From contig NZ_JACCBD010000001.1 in NCBI RefSeq assembly GCF_013409595.1, forward strand, positions 2,852,001 through 2,916,000: a stretch of 64,000 nt of DNA, written 5' to 3'. Below, piece by piece: positions 35,743 through 44,691 of the stretch (positions are counted from its first letter, which is position 1; every line of letters begins with the position of its first letter). The notes under the pieces were generated by a model. The model did not search any database. It worked only from the letters and a program-made list of their open reading frames with translations, and had not been told where the DNA came from. A program made the translations under genes and the position numbers. The stretch is from Leucobacter aridicollis. Its GTDB lineage: Bacteria > Actinomycetota > Actinomycetes > Actinomycetales > Microbacteriaceae.

Positions 35743-38700
35743 TCAGGGCAAATGAGCCGCCCAGTGTTGAGTGGAAGGTGAGAGCCCTGCTGTTGGGCGC
35801 ACGGCATCAAGTGAGCGGGCCAGGTGATCCGATTCGTGGAGAGAGCGCCCGGTAGGCCGCAAAGCTTCACCGGCCACTGCCCGATCTCGTTCACGGTTCT
35901 GAGCGACACGGATCTCAGGACCGAGCGCGTCCTCACTGTCAATGCCGTACAGTTCGCGATAGCAGGCCACAGTCGCTGCCCGGCGCCGCCACTCTTCCGA
36001 TGCTCCGGGCGTTGCTTCCCCCAGTTCCGAGAGCCAAGGCTCTTTGGTAGCGATCGCTCGGTCAACTAGCTGCTCGGCGCGCAGCAGAATCGCTTGTTCA
36101 CGGTCTTCCAACTCTGCCTGGAACTGGGGATCGGGATGCACTGGTGCGCGTTCGATGAGGCCTGCCACGAGCCTGCCTCTCCCACGGTGCCTGGCGGCTG
36201 TCGCTCCGGCGTCGACAGTGAGGTTATAGCGCGCCTGCATTAGCCCTGCGAGGCGCGCCGACAGGTTCTTCGTCTTCTGCCGGTCGATCGATTCCAGCGA
36301 TTCGCGCACAGCGCCTTCGACGGGGACTTCGCCTCGTTCTTGGAGGGCTGCGATGGTGCGTGCAAGCTTGAGACTGCTGCGATGCTTGTCGGGCTCGTCC
36401 CCCACGAGATCGATGCCGAAGCTGTTCAGCATTGGAGCGTGTTCCGCTGCAAGGTAGTCGAGCTCTGTGTAGTCGTCGACGAGCTTCCCGAGCCGAAAGT
36501 GCAGGACGGCGAGTGCGGTCCTTGCGGTCCCAAGTTCGCGGCTCGCGAGGGCTTCTTCGATGGTGTCTCGCGGGTCATGCCCGAGCTGTTCGACACGTCG
36601 GACATTCGCGAGCACCGGGCCGAGGTAAGGCGATTCGTGGGATTCCTCGTCGACAAGTCCCAGCTGGGTGAGGAGCGGCAAATACTCGTCCTCGAGCTGA
36701 GACGCGATCAGCGTCTGGTACTCGGCTGCGAGCTGCCGGATCGAAGACACCCGTTCGAGTTCATCGGCGGCAGCTTGGTGAGCGGAGGGCGCGCTCTGCT
36801 TGCGAAGGACTGTCTCGAGTGTGTCCTTCCAGTCGCGTTCCATCCCGAGCGCCGCGGTGTCCCCGAGGACGTTGTCCTCATCGTCGACGACATATGCCCG
36901 GTTGGAGTATTTGCCACGAGTCATTGCGACATAGAACGTCTCTCTGGAAGCCGACGAGTCGATGATCGCGTGAGCGGTGTCCACCGTCCGTCCTTGCGAG
37001 CGGTGTGCGGTTGTCGCGTATGCGAGCTGGACATGGTCACGGCAGTACTTCGCGGGAAGGACAACTTTTTCGTCCCCGGACACTGCCGTGATGTCCCCGG
37101 TGTCCGGGTCGATGTCCTGGACAACCCATTCGTCGTTGTTCTTCACCCATCGGTCGTGGTCTGTCCTGAGTGTCCGCTCGTTTCGGCGGGTGACGATCCT
37201 GTCCCCTGGGGACGCGACACCTGACTGGACACGTGTCTCTTGTGTCCCGTCGACGTGTCCGGTCTCGATGCGCCAGTCGCGGGCGATCTGGTTGAGTCGT
37301 TCGACCATGTCGTTCGTAGGTGCGATGAGGAGGGACACGAGTGTCCCGTCCTCGCCGGGTGTCTGTTCGTCGGCTTTCCACGCGTCCACGGCGTCTTGCA
37401 CGATGGTCTCGTCGAGGCCGTGCGTGATCCTGCCTTGATCGATGTATTGGGCGAGGCCGGCTGTTTTCCCGAGGCGGAGGAGTTTTGATGCGTCGGCTTC
37501 CCACTCGGTTTTGAAGCGGTGGAGCTCTGTGAGTTCAGCGACGTCGTCGCGGTCTGTTGCGAGGAGCCCGAACGTGCCGCCGGCGTCGACGGCGGCAAGC
37601 TGCGCCCAGTCGCCAACGAGCAGGAGCTTTGCCCCTGCTGCTTCGGCCTGAGCACGGAGGGTGTCGAGTGCGATCGTTCCGGCGATGGATGCCTCGTCGA
37701 TGATGATGAGGTCGCCTGCGTTGAGCTCATATGAGAAGCCGTCTGCTTCGACAGTGCCCTGCCCGGTCTCGTGCAGCCATTTCGCGGTGTTCTCGGTCTG
37801 GATCCCAAGAGAGTCGGCAAGCACCTCGGCTGCGCGGGCGGTCGGGGCGAGGCCGCGCACGCTCCCGTCACCGTATTGTGTTTCCCAGATCTCGCGGAGC
37901 TTCTCAAGCGACGTCGTCTTCCCTGATCCCGCAGGCCCGACGAACACGTCGACGAGCCTCCCGGAGCAGGCAATGTTCTGGACTGCAGCAGCTTGGTCCG
38001 CACCGAGAATGAGGTCGCCGCCGGCGACCTTCGTGTGGACAAGTTCATTCGCGAGCTCTGCGTCGACGGCGGCCACGCTCATGGTGCGGCCGGCTTCGAG
38101 CATGCGTTCTTCTGCGTCCCATACTTCGCGAGTGGTGTACAGATCCCGTGCGGCAGGGTGGAACGTGGATTCGCCGGATTCCGTGCGGAACCGTGTTGGG
38201 GCTCGGAGTGTGTTTCTCGGGGTGAGGGTGATCGCTTCAGCGAGCACCTGGTCGAGGATCCTGGCAACGACTTGGTCGCGGTCCGCGGGTGACCTAAACC
38301 GCCAGCCCGCGATCGCGCGCAACGTTTCTGTCTCGGCGTTGCGCCTGCCCCACGTAGACTTCCCGATCGAGAGCGCCGTCAGCGCGCACGCGGCCGCGTC
38401 TTGCACCGCGTTAGTGTCGACGTCATCGTGCCTGAATGACCACAGAGGGAGGTCATCAAGCCGCGCTTTGCCGGCGTCGTGGACTCGATCTGCGAATAGG
38501 AAGGATTCGCCCACGTGACGTGTCGCGCGTTCCCTCCAGAGTGATGTGAGGGCTTTGAGCGACCGGTTCTGTTTTGCCTTGCGTGTGGCGAGTGTCGCTT
38601 GCTGCCTGAACTTGATGATCTGCTTCGCGGTCGGTTGCCGGCCATGCTTCTTCACGTAGTTTGCGATCTGTTGGTCCTTCGCGGCCGCGATGTCTCGTGA

Positions 38701-39600
38701 GCGGGTCGAGTACTCTCGATTGAGATCCTGCGGCACATCGGCGATCTGCCACGCGACAGAGCCCGGTGCTTCGCCTTGCTCGAGCGCAAACTGGTGCCGC
38801 GCCGACGCGGTGTCCGGTCGCGCTGTGTCAGCGAGCCACCCTTGGTATTCCGTGGGATGCTCTTGGACAGCCTGCGTCGTCCAATTCACACCGAACCGCA
38901 TCGCGAGCTCGTCCATCAAAACCGTGTCGTAGTAGACGCCGGCCGTTGCGACAGCGGGGAACAGTGACCAGCGCGAGTCGATCGTGCGCCACCGCCCGTC
39001 CGCGCCTTGGACGCGGTTCGAGACGAGCATGTGCGTGTGGAGTTGCGGATCTCCGTCGCGTGAATCCCATTGGTCAAACAGCGCCGCAGTGATGCCCTGC
39101 ACATGTTGCTGGGCGACACCGTCGACGCCGGTGCGCGTGCGGATGATGTCTGACTCGAGCTTGTGGATCGTCGCGTCGATCGCGGCCTGGTGGCAGGCAC
39201 GGATCTTGTCCTTCAAGTCCGGGTCCGCGAGCGCCCACCATGAGCTCACGGACTTGGGCGGTGAGAACACGAACTCGAACCCCGCAACTGACTGCCGTTT
39301 CTTGCCGTTTTCCTCGACGTCGCTTTTGGTGATGAACCGCTTCCCCAAGGCTGCACCCGTGAGTGGGTGCGTGCCCTCCCCGAACAGTGCTTCGAGGTCT
39401 TCTTTCCGGACGTCGCCGGTGACGGTGGTGAGGCCGAGTGCGGCCGCGCCTGTGCCTGCCCAAGCACCTGGCGGAGTGCCGTTCGCCATGTAGTAGGCGG
39501 CGCGGCTGTCTGCCCGGTCGAGCGTGTGCTCGGTAGAGACGGTTCCCATGAGGTACCCCCATGCGTTCCGATCAGCACCGATAGTCGTCATCGTCAGCAT
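35743..39600 (-). CDS. MobF-family relaxase/helicase, TraA/TrwC-like (1285 aa)
   Basis: It nicks oriT and unwinds the transferred strand. The N-terminal relaxase domain shows the tyrosine pair AAYYMANG (Tyr36/37), the PPGAWAG loop, FSPPKSVS, and the metal-binding GDPQLHTHM (His188, His190), with His166 upstream. The C-terminal helicase has VGPAGSGKTT (Walker A), IIIDEASI (Walker B) and TTAHRSQGRTV (UvrD-like motif). Length is usual for the family. The ATG at 39600 or an in-frame ATG nine bases on may be the start; no clear ribosome binding site is seen. Patch B of GGACA pentamers lies in its helicase part. Confidence 0.92.
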   Translation of the reverse strand: MLTMTTIGADRNAWGYLMGTVSTEHTLDRADSRAAYYMANGTPPGAWAGTGAAALGLTTVTGDVRKEDLEALFGEGTHPLTGAALGKRFITKSDVEENGKKRQSVAGFEFVFSPPKSVSSWWALADPDLKDKIRACHQAAIDATIHKLESDIIRTRTGVDGVAQQHVQGITAALFDQWDSRDGDPQLHTHMLVSNRVQGADGRWRTIDSRWSLFPAVATAGVYYDTVLMDELAMRFGVNWTTQAVQEHPTEYQGWLADTARPDTASARHQFALEQGEAPGSVAWQIADVPQDLNREYSTRSRDIAAAKDQQIANYVKKHGRQPTAKQIIKFRQQATLATRKAKQNRSLKALTSLWRERATRHVGESFLFADRVHDAGKARLDDLPLWSFRHDDVDTNAVQDAAACALTALSIGKSTWGRRNAETETLRAIAGWRFRSPADRDQVVARILDQVLAEAITLTPRNTLRAPTRFRTESGESTFHPAARDLYTTREVWDAEERMLEAGRTMSVAAVDAELANELVHTKVAGGDLILGADQAAAVQNIACSGRLVDVFVGPAGSGKTTSLEKLREIWETQYGDGSVRGLAPTARAAEVLADSLGIQTENTAKWLHETGQGTVEADGFSYELNAGDLIIIDEASIAGTIALDTLRAQAEAAGAKLLLVGDWAQLAAVDAGGTFGLLATDRDDVAELTELHRFKTEWEADASKLLRLGKTAGLAQYIDQGRITHGLDETIVQDAVDAWKADEQTPGEDGTLVSLLIAPTNDMVERLNQIARDWRIETGHVDGTQETRVQSGVASPGDRIVTRRNERTLRTDHDRWVKNNDEWVVQDIDPDTGDITAVSGDEKVVLPAKYCRDHVQLAYATTAHRSQGRTVDTAHAIIDSSASRETFYVAMTRGKYSNRAYVVDDEDNVLGDTAALGMERDWKDTLETVLRKQSAPSAHQAAADELERVSSIRQLAAEYQTLIASQLEDEYLPLLTQLGLVDEESHESPYLGPVLANVRRVEQLGHDPRDTIEEALASRELGTARTALAVLHFRLGKLVDDYTELDYLAAEHAPMLNSFGIDLVGDEPDKHRSSLKLARTIAALQERGEVPVEGAVRESLESIDRQKTKNLSARLAGLMQARYNLTVDAGATAARHRGRGRLVAGLIERAPVHPDPQFQAELEDREQAILLRAEQLVDRAIATKEPWLSELGEATPGASEEWRRRAATVACYRELYGIDSEDALGPEIRVAQNRERDRAVAGEALRPTGRSLHESDHLARSLDAVRPTAGLSPSTQHWAAHLP
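36825..37360. repeat. Patch B of dense GGACA/TGTCC pentamers
   Basis: About 19 copies in roughly 540 bases by hand count, within the helicase part of the relaxase gene. The density is again about 20 times chance and the codon phases are mixed. It is centred about 6.8 kb from patch A and 7.3 kb from patch C. Confidence 0.75.
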
Positions 39601-39668
39601 GGTGTCGCGCGCCGTTCATCGTTGTAGGTCATGGTTTCTCCGGTTCGATCTGTTCGTGTTGGTACGAG

Positions 39669-40139
39669 TTACGGTTTCTGGCGGGTGTACGCGTCGGCGC
39701 GTTCTGCGCGCTTTCTGCATCGTGCGCCGCAGTACTTTCGGCGTCGCGTAGCTGCATCCGGGAACGGTGTGCCGCACCACGCGCATGAAGTCGCGCCGAG
39801 GTTTGAGCTTGCGCGGTGTGCACGCTTACGACACTTCGAGGAGCAGTACTGATGTTCCGGCGAGACAGGCACGAAGACTTCTCGGCAACGCGGTGCAGCA
39901 CAGCTCATGAGCAGAAGACCTTCGACAAAGGACATCCGGTGCTGGCGGGCCTTCTCCACCATGCGCCGGCAGGGTTCGCTGCAGTATTTGCGTTGCCTGG
40001 TGGGACTCACAAACGTTTTGTTACAGCCGGTGCGTTCACAAGTGATGCTCCACCCGCTGTTCTCTGCCGGCACCGCGGGATGCGCGATCGCGTTTCGGCG
40101 GAGGGACGCTTCATAGCGACGTTGTGAGGCGGTCTTCAT
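39669..40139 (-). CDS. Protein with three tandem treble-clef zinc fingers (156 aa)
   Basis: Three units of about 35 residues each hold a first Cys pair (CERTGC, CAAPRC, CAWC) and a second with the signature YC[SG]xxCR[RK] (KYCSEPCRR, QYCSSKCRK, KYCGARCRK). Linkers and the termini are strongly basic. This is a nucleic-acid-binding pattern, probably of element DNA close to the relaxase gene it precedes. Its ATG overlaps the stop of the small gene upstream (ATGA). I know no characterised member with exactly three units. Confidence 0.7.
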   Translation of the reverse strand: MKTASQRRYEASLRRNAIAHPAVPAENSGWSITCERTGCNKTFVSPTRQRKYCSEPCRRMVEKARQHRMSFVEGLLLMSCAAPRCREVFVPVSPEHQYCSSKCRKRAHRASSNLGATSCAWCGTPFPDAATRRRKYCGARCRKRAERADAYTRQKP

Positions 40140-40315
40140 CGCGCACGGGTCGACTCGGCCAGGAACGGCGTCAGGAGTTCCGCGATCAGTCGCTCGTCGA
40201 GAAAATGAGTACGTGCATGCACGCTCGCTATCTGAGCGATCAGTCCTGTTTCCTCGGCCACAATTTCGCGGGCTTTGGAAGCCGCGGCCTCGATCAGGCC
40301 CCCTATCTCGAACAC
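40136..40315 (-). CDS. Small helical protein coupled to the zinc-finger gene (59 aa)
   Basis: A short frame reading VFEIGGLIEAAASKAREIV, then EETGLIAQIASVHARTHFLDE, and ending LLTPFLAESTRAR. It starts at GTG eight bases after the upstream stop, with AAGG immediately before the start codon, and ends in an ATGA overlap with the triple zinc-finger gene. This spacing matches the coupled style of its neighbours. It looks like an amphipathic two-helix protein; no family is recognised. Confidence 0.6.
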   Translation of the reverse strand: MFEIGGLIEAAASKAREIVAEETGLIAQIASVHARTHFLDERLIAELLTPFLAESTRAR

Positions 40316-40321
40316 ACCTTC

Positions 40322-40996
40322 TTAGCCGCTCGGACGCTCACCCGCTGCGATGAGCTCCGTCGCGAGAGAAACCGCATGGACTGCATCGCGGCTCTGTGCC
40401 AGGGTGATTGGTTCGCCCTCAGTGAGCCCTGCGAGGTGGAGGGTGATGCCTGCGAAGCGAGCATCTGCGCCAGTGCTGTTGGACGCGTTGAAGGACCAAC
40501 CGTAGAGGCAGCTGGTGCCACGGATGTCTGACGAAGTGATGATGAACCCGAGCCGCCAGCCGACAACAATATGGAGGGCCGCGTGGCGCGCCTCACGATG
40601 CATGACGCCTGAACCCTCTGCACGCAGACGGGCGGCACCGAGAGGTGCTGCAGCCGATCTCGTGACGGTACTGTGGGTACCTAGCAGCCCGAGAGCTCTC
40701 TGGAAGAGTAGGGCGAGAGCCAACACCCAAAATCCCCCTGCGATCAGGGCTCCCTCGATCCGAATGTCGCCGCCTGCAGCAGCCCAGGCTCTGCCTGCCA
40801 CATAGCCGATTGCCAACAGGCCACCAACTCCGATAGCGGTCCCGGCTGCATGACGCAGCCCCCAAAATATGTCGTCGTGGCTGGCACTCCACCAAGCCCG
40901 AAGTCGTTGCTTCACGGTTGCCTTTGAAGCGGTGTTTGGCTGTCCTGCGCTTTGTGTCGCCATTGTCGTTTCTCGCTCCTGGTCGGTTGACTTCAC
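40322..40996 (-). CDS. Membrane protein with two N-terminal helices (224 aa)
   Basis: Hydrophobic helices at about residues 50-70 and 80-102 follow a basic N-terminus. The remaining 120 residues form a soluble domain with a conserved-looking core (SSDIRGTSCLYGWSF). The GTG at 40996 overlaps the previous stop (GTGA); an ATG 33 bases downstream is an alternative start. No family is recognised. It is co-transcribed with the small proteins leading to the zinc-finger gene. Confidence 0.65.
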   Translation of the reverse strand: MKSTDQERETTMATQSAGQPNTASKATVKQRLRAWWSASHDDIFWGLRHAAGTAIGVGGLLAIGYVAGRAWAAAGGDIRIEGALIAGGFWVLALALLFQRALGLLGTHSTVTRSAAAPLGAARLRAEGSGVMHREARHAALHIVVGWRLGFIITSSDIRGTSCLYGWSFNASNSTGADARFAGITLHLAGLTEGEPITLAQSRDAVHAVSLATELIAAGERPSG

Positions 40997-41451
40997 TGGT
41001 CTGTGTTCTGGTCGTCGAGGATGGGAGCTATCGCGTTGAGGTCAGCCCGAATCTTGTCAGCCCGATCTGCCCTGTGCTTCTTCCGTTCGGCTTTGCTGCG
41101 TTCGATGATGCGATCAAAGATTTCGTGCTGGCTGAACCCTGAACTGAAGAAGTAGTCCCGTTCCTCGTGGGTTATGCCTTCAGCTGCGATTTCTGCGTCA
41201 ACGTGTTCGGTGTTGATGGCGCGGACCGCCCCTGGAAGATCCGTTACGTGAAACCGCATCCCGAAGAATGCTCGAAGCCCTGTCTGGGCTCGCAGGTTAA
41301 GGGACTTCGCGATCTCTCTCGCGTCACCCGATACGACATATGCAGCGTGCTCTTCGGTAAATCGTGTTCGGCCGTTGCTCCGCTCTTCACGACGTCCTCG
41401 GACAGTGAGGACAGTGCCGGCCGTGTTGGAACTTGCGGACCTGAAGTTCAT
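40993..41451 (-). CDS. Hypothetical protein heading the relaxase-side operon (152 aa)
   Basis: A soluble, charged protein with a basic N-terminus and a Lys/Arg/Glu-rich helical C-terminal third. AAAGGAG lies six bases before the ATG, the strongest ribosome binding site of this minus-strand set, so it is probably the first gene of the transcript running to the zinc-finger gene. No motif is recognised. Confidence 0.7.
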   Translation of the reverse strand: MNFRSASSNTAGTVLTVRGRREERSNGRTRFTEEHAAYVVSGDAREIAKSLNLRAQTGLRAFFGMRFHVTDLPGAVRAINTEHVDAEIAAEGITHEERDYFFSSGFSQHEIFDRIIERSKAERKKHRADRADKIRADLNAIAPILDDQNTDQ

Positions 41452-41942
41452 CGTTTCTCCTTTGTTGTGAGGCGACAGAGTGCCGCCTTCACTCCACCGA
41501 CTGTCTGGGGCGCGCAGTGGATGTCACGGAACGCGGGACGCGTTCCCCCTCAAATGCCAGTCGTGTAAGGAGAAACTCCGATCAGAGCAGAGTACGCAGA
41601 TGGAGGGTCACGTGCTGGGGCCAAGGAGAGCGCGACAAGGAAACTGAATGAAGACTAGGGCACAGCGCGGAACAACTGCGTGTTCGAGACCGGCCCTATT
41701 CGAGCGCCGGCCACTCTTCCGTTGCGCCTCACGCCCGCTTGAATACAAGCCGCTGCTATAGGCAGCGCCGTATTTAAAATGAATGCAGTCATCCGCGCCG
41801 ACCCGTTGTCGTGGCAGCCATGAGTAGCAGCTAGGACCCGGTCGCAATCTGGTCGCTTCTGGTCAAACCGGATTTCGGACAGAACTCACAGGTGGGGACG
41901 TAAGAAGCTGCAGGGGTCCAATCGGAATTACGGTCAAGTACG
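41452..41942. other. Divergent intergenic region of about 490 bases
   Basis: It separates the minus-strand small-protein operon from the plus-strand SEC-C gene. Two small hairpins stand back to back: GCTTG-AATA-CAAGC at 41737-41750 and CGCTGC-TATAG-GCAGCG at 41751-41767. AT-rich sequence follows near 41770-41780. No coding frame is convincing. Confidence 0.4.
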
Positions 41943-43481
41943 ATGCTGAGCATGGACCCTCTCGCACCCTTCGACCGCCAGGAGCACTGCTGGTGTGGAT
42001 CAGGTAAGACCTACCGTTTGTGTCATAAGCAGCTCTCGAAGGCCCAATCGGTCCCGGGGGAGCCGGTGCCGGCTGACAATGAAGGAAAGCTGTTCCTGAG
42101 CCCTAAAGTGTCCATGGATAGGGCGCTCATACCGAAGTTGTTTCCCGCGGGCACACCGCTGCGACTCCCTCCAGAGAACCTCTCACCCACTCCAACCAGA
42201 TATTCGGCGTTGGACGAGGGCCTCTCGACGTTCAAGAGCGATGAGGCCCCTTTGTCTCCTCAAGATGCTGGAGGCCATCGGGTGTTCCTCCTGGAGCGGC
42301 TTGCGGAACTCCCAGAGACAGATGAGGCTGTTCACCCCGAAATCGCCGAGTCAATTGTTCACACCTCTTTACTGGCCTGGCAAACGGCGCAATCATTGGC
42401 CAAATTGGAACCGAAGCCAACTGTCTTGTGGAATGAAGATCTAGACCCGCTAGTTTTCATCTCCAGGACAATTCTACTTTCGGACCATGTTCTAACTCCG
42501 GATAGGCTCATCACACTCGTAGCGAACGCCGCTACAAGCCGTGAAATCGCGAAGACAGCACGGGCGGAGCTGCAGTATCGCCACCTATCTGAGTCTGGCC
42601 GCATTCTTATGGTCCCTTCAGGATTGGGACGCTTTCTGAACGATGAGATGCTACAGGAATCGACGCGCAGGGATCTTAGCAACGCAAGACTGGTCGACTT
42701 TGTTGCAAGTCAGCTTGTTGTCGAGGGCCCAACAGCCCGCGATGCTCTCTTCATTAGGGCTATCGATGACGTTGCAAAAAATCCCTTTATGTGGTTTCAC
42801 GGCCGTATTCAGAAACCGGAGGATGACGCAGAGGACGGCCGTTTCAGTACTCGCTTCCTTGGCGACTACGACGCGCAGTATGACTACAGTGCGTGGATTG
42901 CCCAGTGCACTCGAGAAGCTGTTTCGAGGTATGTTCAGCGCACTACCGAACGGCTTGGAGTATCAGAACTGATCGGAGCCGAGTATGTTGCCACTACACC
43001 GTTCGAGGCGCGTCTGCTACGTCATCGGAGCCCTGATGCCAATGCTGGTATTGGGTCGGCTTCAGTCTGGGCAGAGATACCTACACTTACCGATCTTCAT
43101 TCGCGGGATCTTGCCAAGTTACTTGATAATGACGAGGCTGTAGAGGACTTCAGAGAGCGCATCCGTCTCGCGATGGCCACGTCTTCAGAGTTCTTGGGCC
43201 AAATACAGGCGGTACAGTCCGCCGCTGCGGGGATTGAAAGTGCCGCAAAGAAGTTGGAACGAAATATGAAGACGAACCGAGTCTATTCCGGGATTCTCCC
43301 TGCCCTAGCCGGAGGCCTCGGAGTGGTCATCGGGTCGACTGCAGGGCCGCTAGGTACGGCAGGAGCACTGCTAGCTGGAGCCGCCGGGCTCACTCCCTAC
43401 TTTGGGACTCGAAAAACCCAGATGCGTGAAGCCCCATACCTTTTCCTTACTGCCCAACGGAGGAAGCGTAAACGCAGATGA
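41943..43481 (+). CDS. SEC-C motif protein with a C-terminal membrane-like segment (512 aa)
   Basis: The N-terminus carries a SEC-C-type zinc motif, CWCGSGKTYRLCH (Cys16, Cys18, Cys27, His28). A long mostly helical region follows. Near residues 455-490 comes a Gly/Ala/Leu-rich hydrophobic stretch (ILPALAGGLGVVIGS), then a very basic tail ending KRKRR. Codons end in A or T far more often than in neighbouring genes, which suggests recent arrival. SEC-C domains occur in several cargo and defence-type proteins; a membrane-acting effector is possible but unproven. An ATG nine bases downstream is an alternative start. Confidence 0.7.
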   Translation: MLSMDPLAPFDRQEHCWCGSGKTYRLCHKQLSKAQSVPGEPVPADNEGKLFLSPKVSMDRALIPKLFPAGTPLRLPPENLSPTPTRYSALDEGLSTFKSDEAPLSPQDAGGHRVFLLERLAELPETDEAVHPEIAESIVHTSLLAWQTAQSLAKLEPKPTVLWNEDLDPLVFISRTILLSDHVLTPDRLITLVANAATSREIAKTARAELQYRHLSESGRILMVPSGLGRFLNDEMLQESTRRDLSNARLVDFVASQLVVEGPTARDALFIRAIDDVAKNPFMWFHGRIQKPEDDAEDGRFSTRFLGDYDAQYDYSAWIAQCTREAVSRYVQRTTERLGVSELIGAEYVATTPFEARLLRHRSPDANAGIGSASVWAEIPTLTDLHSRDLAKLLDNDEAVEDFRERIRLAMATSSEFLGQIQAVQSAAAGIESAAKKLERNMKTNRVYSGILPALAGGLGVVIGSTAGPLGTAGALLAGAAGLTPYFGTRKTQMREAPYLFLTAQRRKRKRR

Positions 43482-43806
43482 CCGCTCCTTCGAACTGTCT
43501 TCCTTGGAGGCTTTTCCAGCGGTCACTAACACCACCAGTGCACAAGGATCACTGAGGCGTTTTCCAGTGGTGGGGCCTTCCATCACCCCCGGGGCGAGAT
43601 AGGGGCCAACGAGCTGAACACGGCACCAACCTTTAGCATTTGGCATACGATCCACGAAGTCAATAAACCGGGGTGGCTTCAGCGGCTGGTGGAAAGCCGC
43701 GATAGGAAGGACCAAGAGCTCGAATCCGTAGCGGCCTCAACTGAGCCCCGGCGTGGGGTCTTGAGGAAGTCGCACGTTACCAAACCCTTCGCTCTATGAC
43801 CTGCGC
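43482..43806. other. Ambiguous stretch with possible broken gene
   Basis: On the plus strand two protein-like segments in different frames can be joined: one with SFELSSLEAFPAVTNTTS ending at 43602, then NTAPTFSIWHTIHEVNKPG and on to a stop at 43798. This is consistent with a frameshifted gene. The minus strand also has an open frame (43371-43715). I cannot decide between a degenerate gene and chance frames. Confidence 0.35.
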
Positions 43807-43827
43807 GTGTCACCTGGTCGGATAGGT

Positions 43828-44691
43828 ATGACGGACACAACGGTTTCGAATGCCCAAACCTCATACATTCCTTCACCCGCAGCGGCGAACAGGCTGGCAC
43901 GGTGTCGGTTCTGCAGCACCTTGAACGAGTACGTTGGCGGTGAAATCGCACCTATGTGCTCGAACTGCGGACTAGATCTGAGTGTCCCAGCGCATCTGCG
44001 GCCGCTCGACGTTGGAGTGCTGCTCGCGCAGCTTGGACACGAGCCCACACAGGACGCCCTGTCGGTTGGGGCTCCTGCCGAAGAGTCCGCGCCGTCCCTG
44101 CTCGAGCAGCTACTCGAGGAGGCGGACACGCCGGCGAGCGGCACGGGACACCTCGAACCCGCGCCCGGGACAGCTGGACTGGTCGCTCCCGCGCCGGCGG
44201 TCGTGTCTCTGGCTCCGCTCGCACCGGCCAAAGTGGCGCCAGTAGCGCCGCCCCCGGCAACCCCAGTGTCCATCGATCCTGAGGTGGACATTGCTGCAAT
44301 GACGGTCGCGGTACGGAACGAGCCGGAGGACTTCGACAGCACGGTGATGGTGTCCAGGAGCTCGGCGACGAACTGTGTCCTTGTCCTTCCCGACGGCAGC
44401 GAGTACCCGCTGTCCACGGACACAATCTTGGGACGCCGCCCGGACGCGTCCCCGCATGTCCAGACACTCGCGCTCCCCGACGCGACGAAGACGCTGTCCA
44501 GGACACACGCACGTATCTGGTACGACGGGACACACTGGTGTCTGGAAGACCTTGGCTCCGTCAACGGGGTGTCTGTCCTCGCCGAGGACAACACCGAGCG
44601 TGTCCTCGATGCTGGTGTCGCGACACCGCTCATGTCCCCCCGGTTCAAACTCGGGACACTCGAAGTAACACTCGCTGTCCCCTCGGCCTGA
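43828..44691 (+). CDS. FHA-domain protein with an N-terminal zinc ribbon (287 aa)
   Basis: A zinc-ribbon pair (CRFC and CSNC, about residues 25-50) precedes a Pro/Ala/Val-rich linker and a C-terminal forkhead-associated domain. The FHA signature is visible: LGRRPD, then SRTHARIWYD and LGSVNGVSV. FHA domains bind phosphothreonine, so it probably responds to a Ser/Thr kinase of the host. Translation may start at ATG 43828 or GTG 43807. Patch C of GGACA pentamers covers nearly the whole gene and runs past its end. Confidence 0.8.
   Translation: MTDTTVSNAQTSYIPSPAAANRLARCRFCSTLNEYVGGEIAPMCSNCGLDLSVPAHLRPLDVGVLLAQLGHEPTQDALSVGAPAEESAPSLLEQLLEEADTPASGTGHLEPAPGTAGLVAPAPAVVSLAPLAPAKVAPVAPPPATPVSIDPEVDIAAMTVAVRNEPEDFDSTVMVSRSSATNCVLVLPDGSEYPLSTDTILGRRPDASPHVQTLALPDATKTLSRTHARIWYDGTHWCLEDLGSVNGVSVLAEDNTERVLDAGVATPLMSPRFKLGTLEVTLAVPSA

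Noticed and set aside
36340..37224. Plus-strand frame of 294 codons opposite the relaxase
   Set aside because: Cys/Arg/Val-rich shadow composition; the relaxase on the other strand has clear motifs here.
43371..43715. Minus-strand frame of 114 codons after the SEC-C gene
   Set aside because: Looks moderately protein-like but has no ribosome binding site, overlaps the SEC-C gene end, and competes with a plus-strand reading; left undecided.
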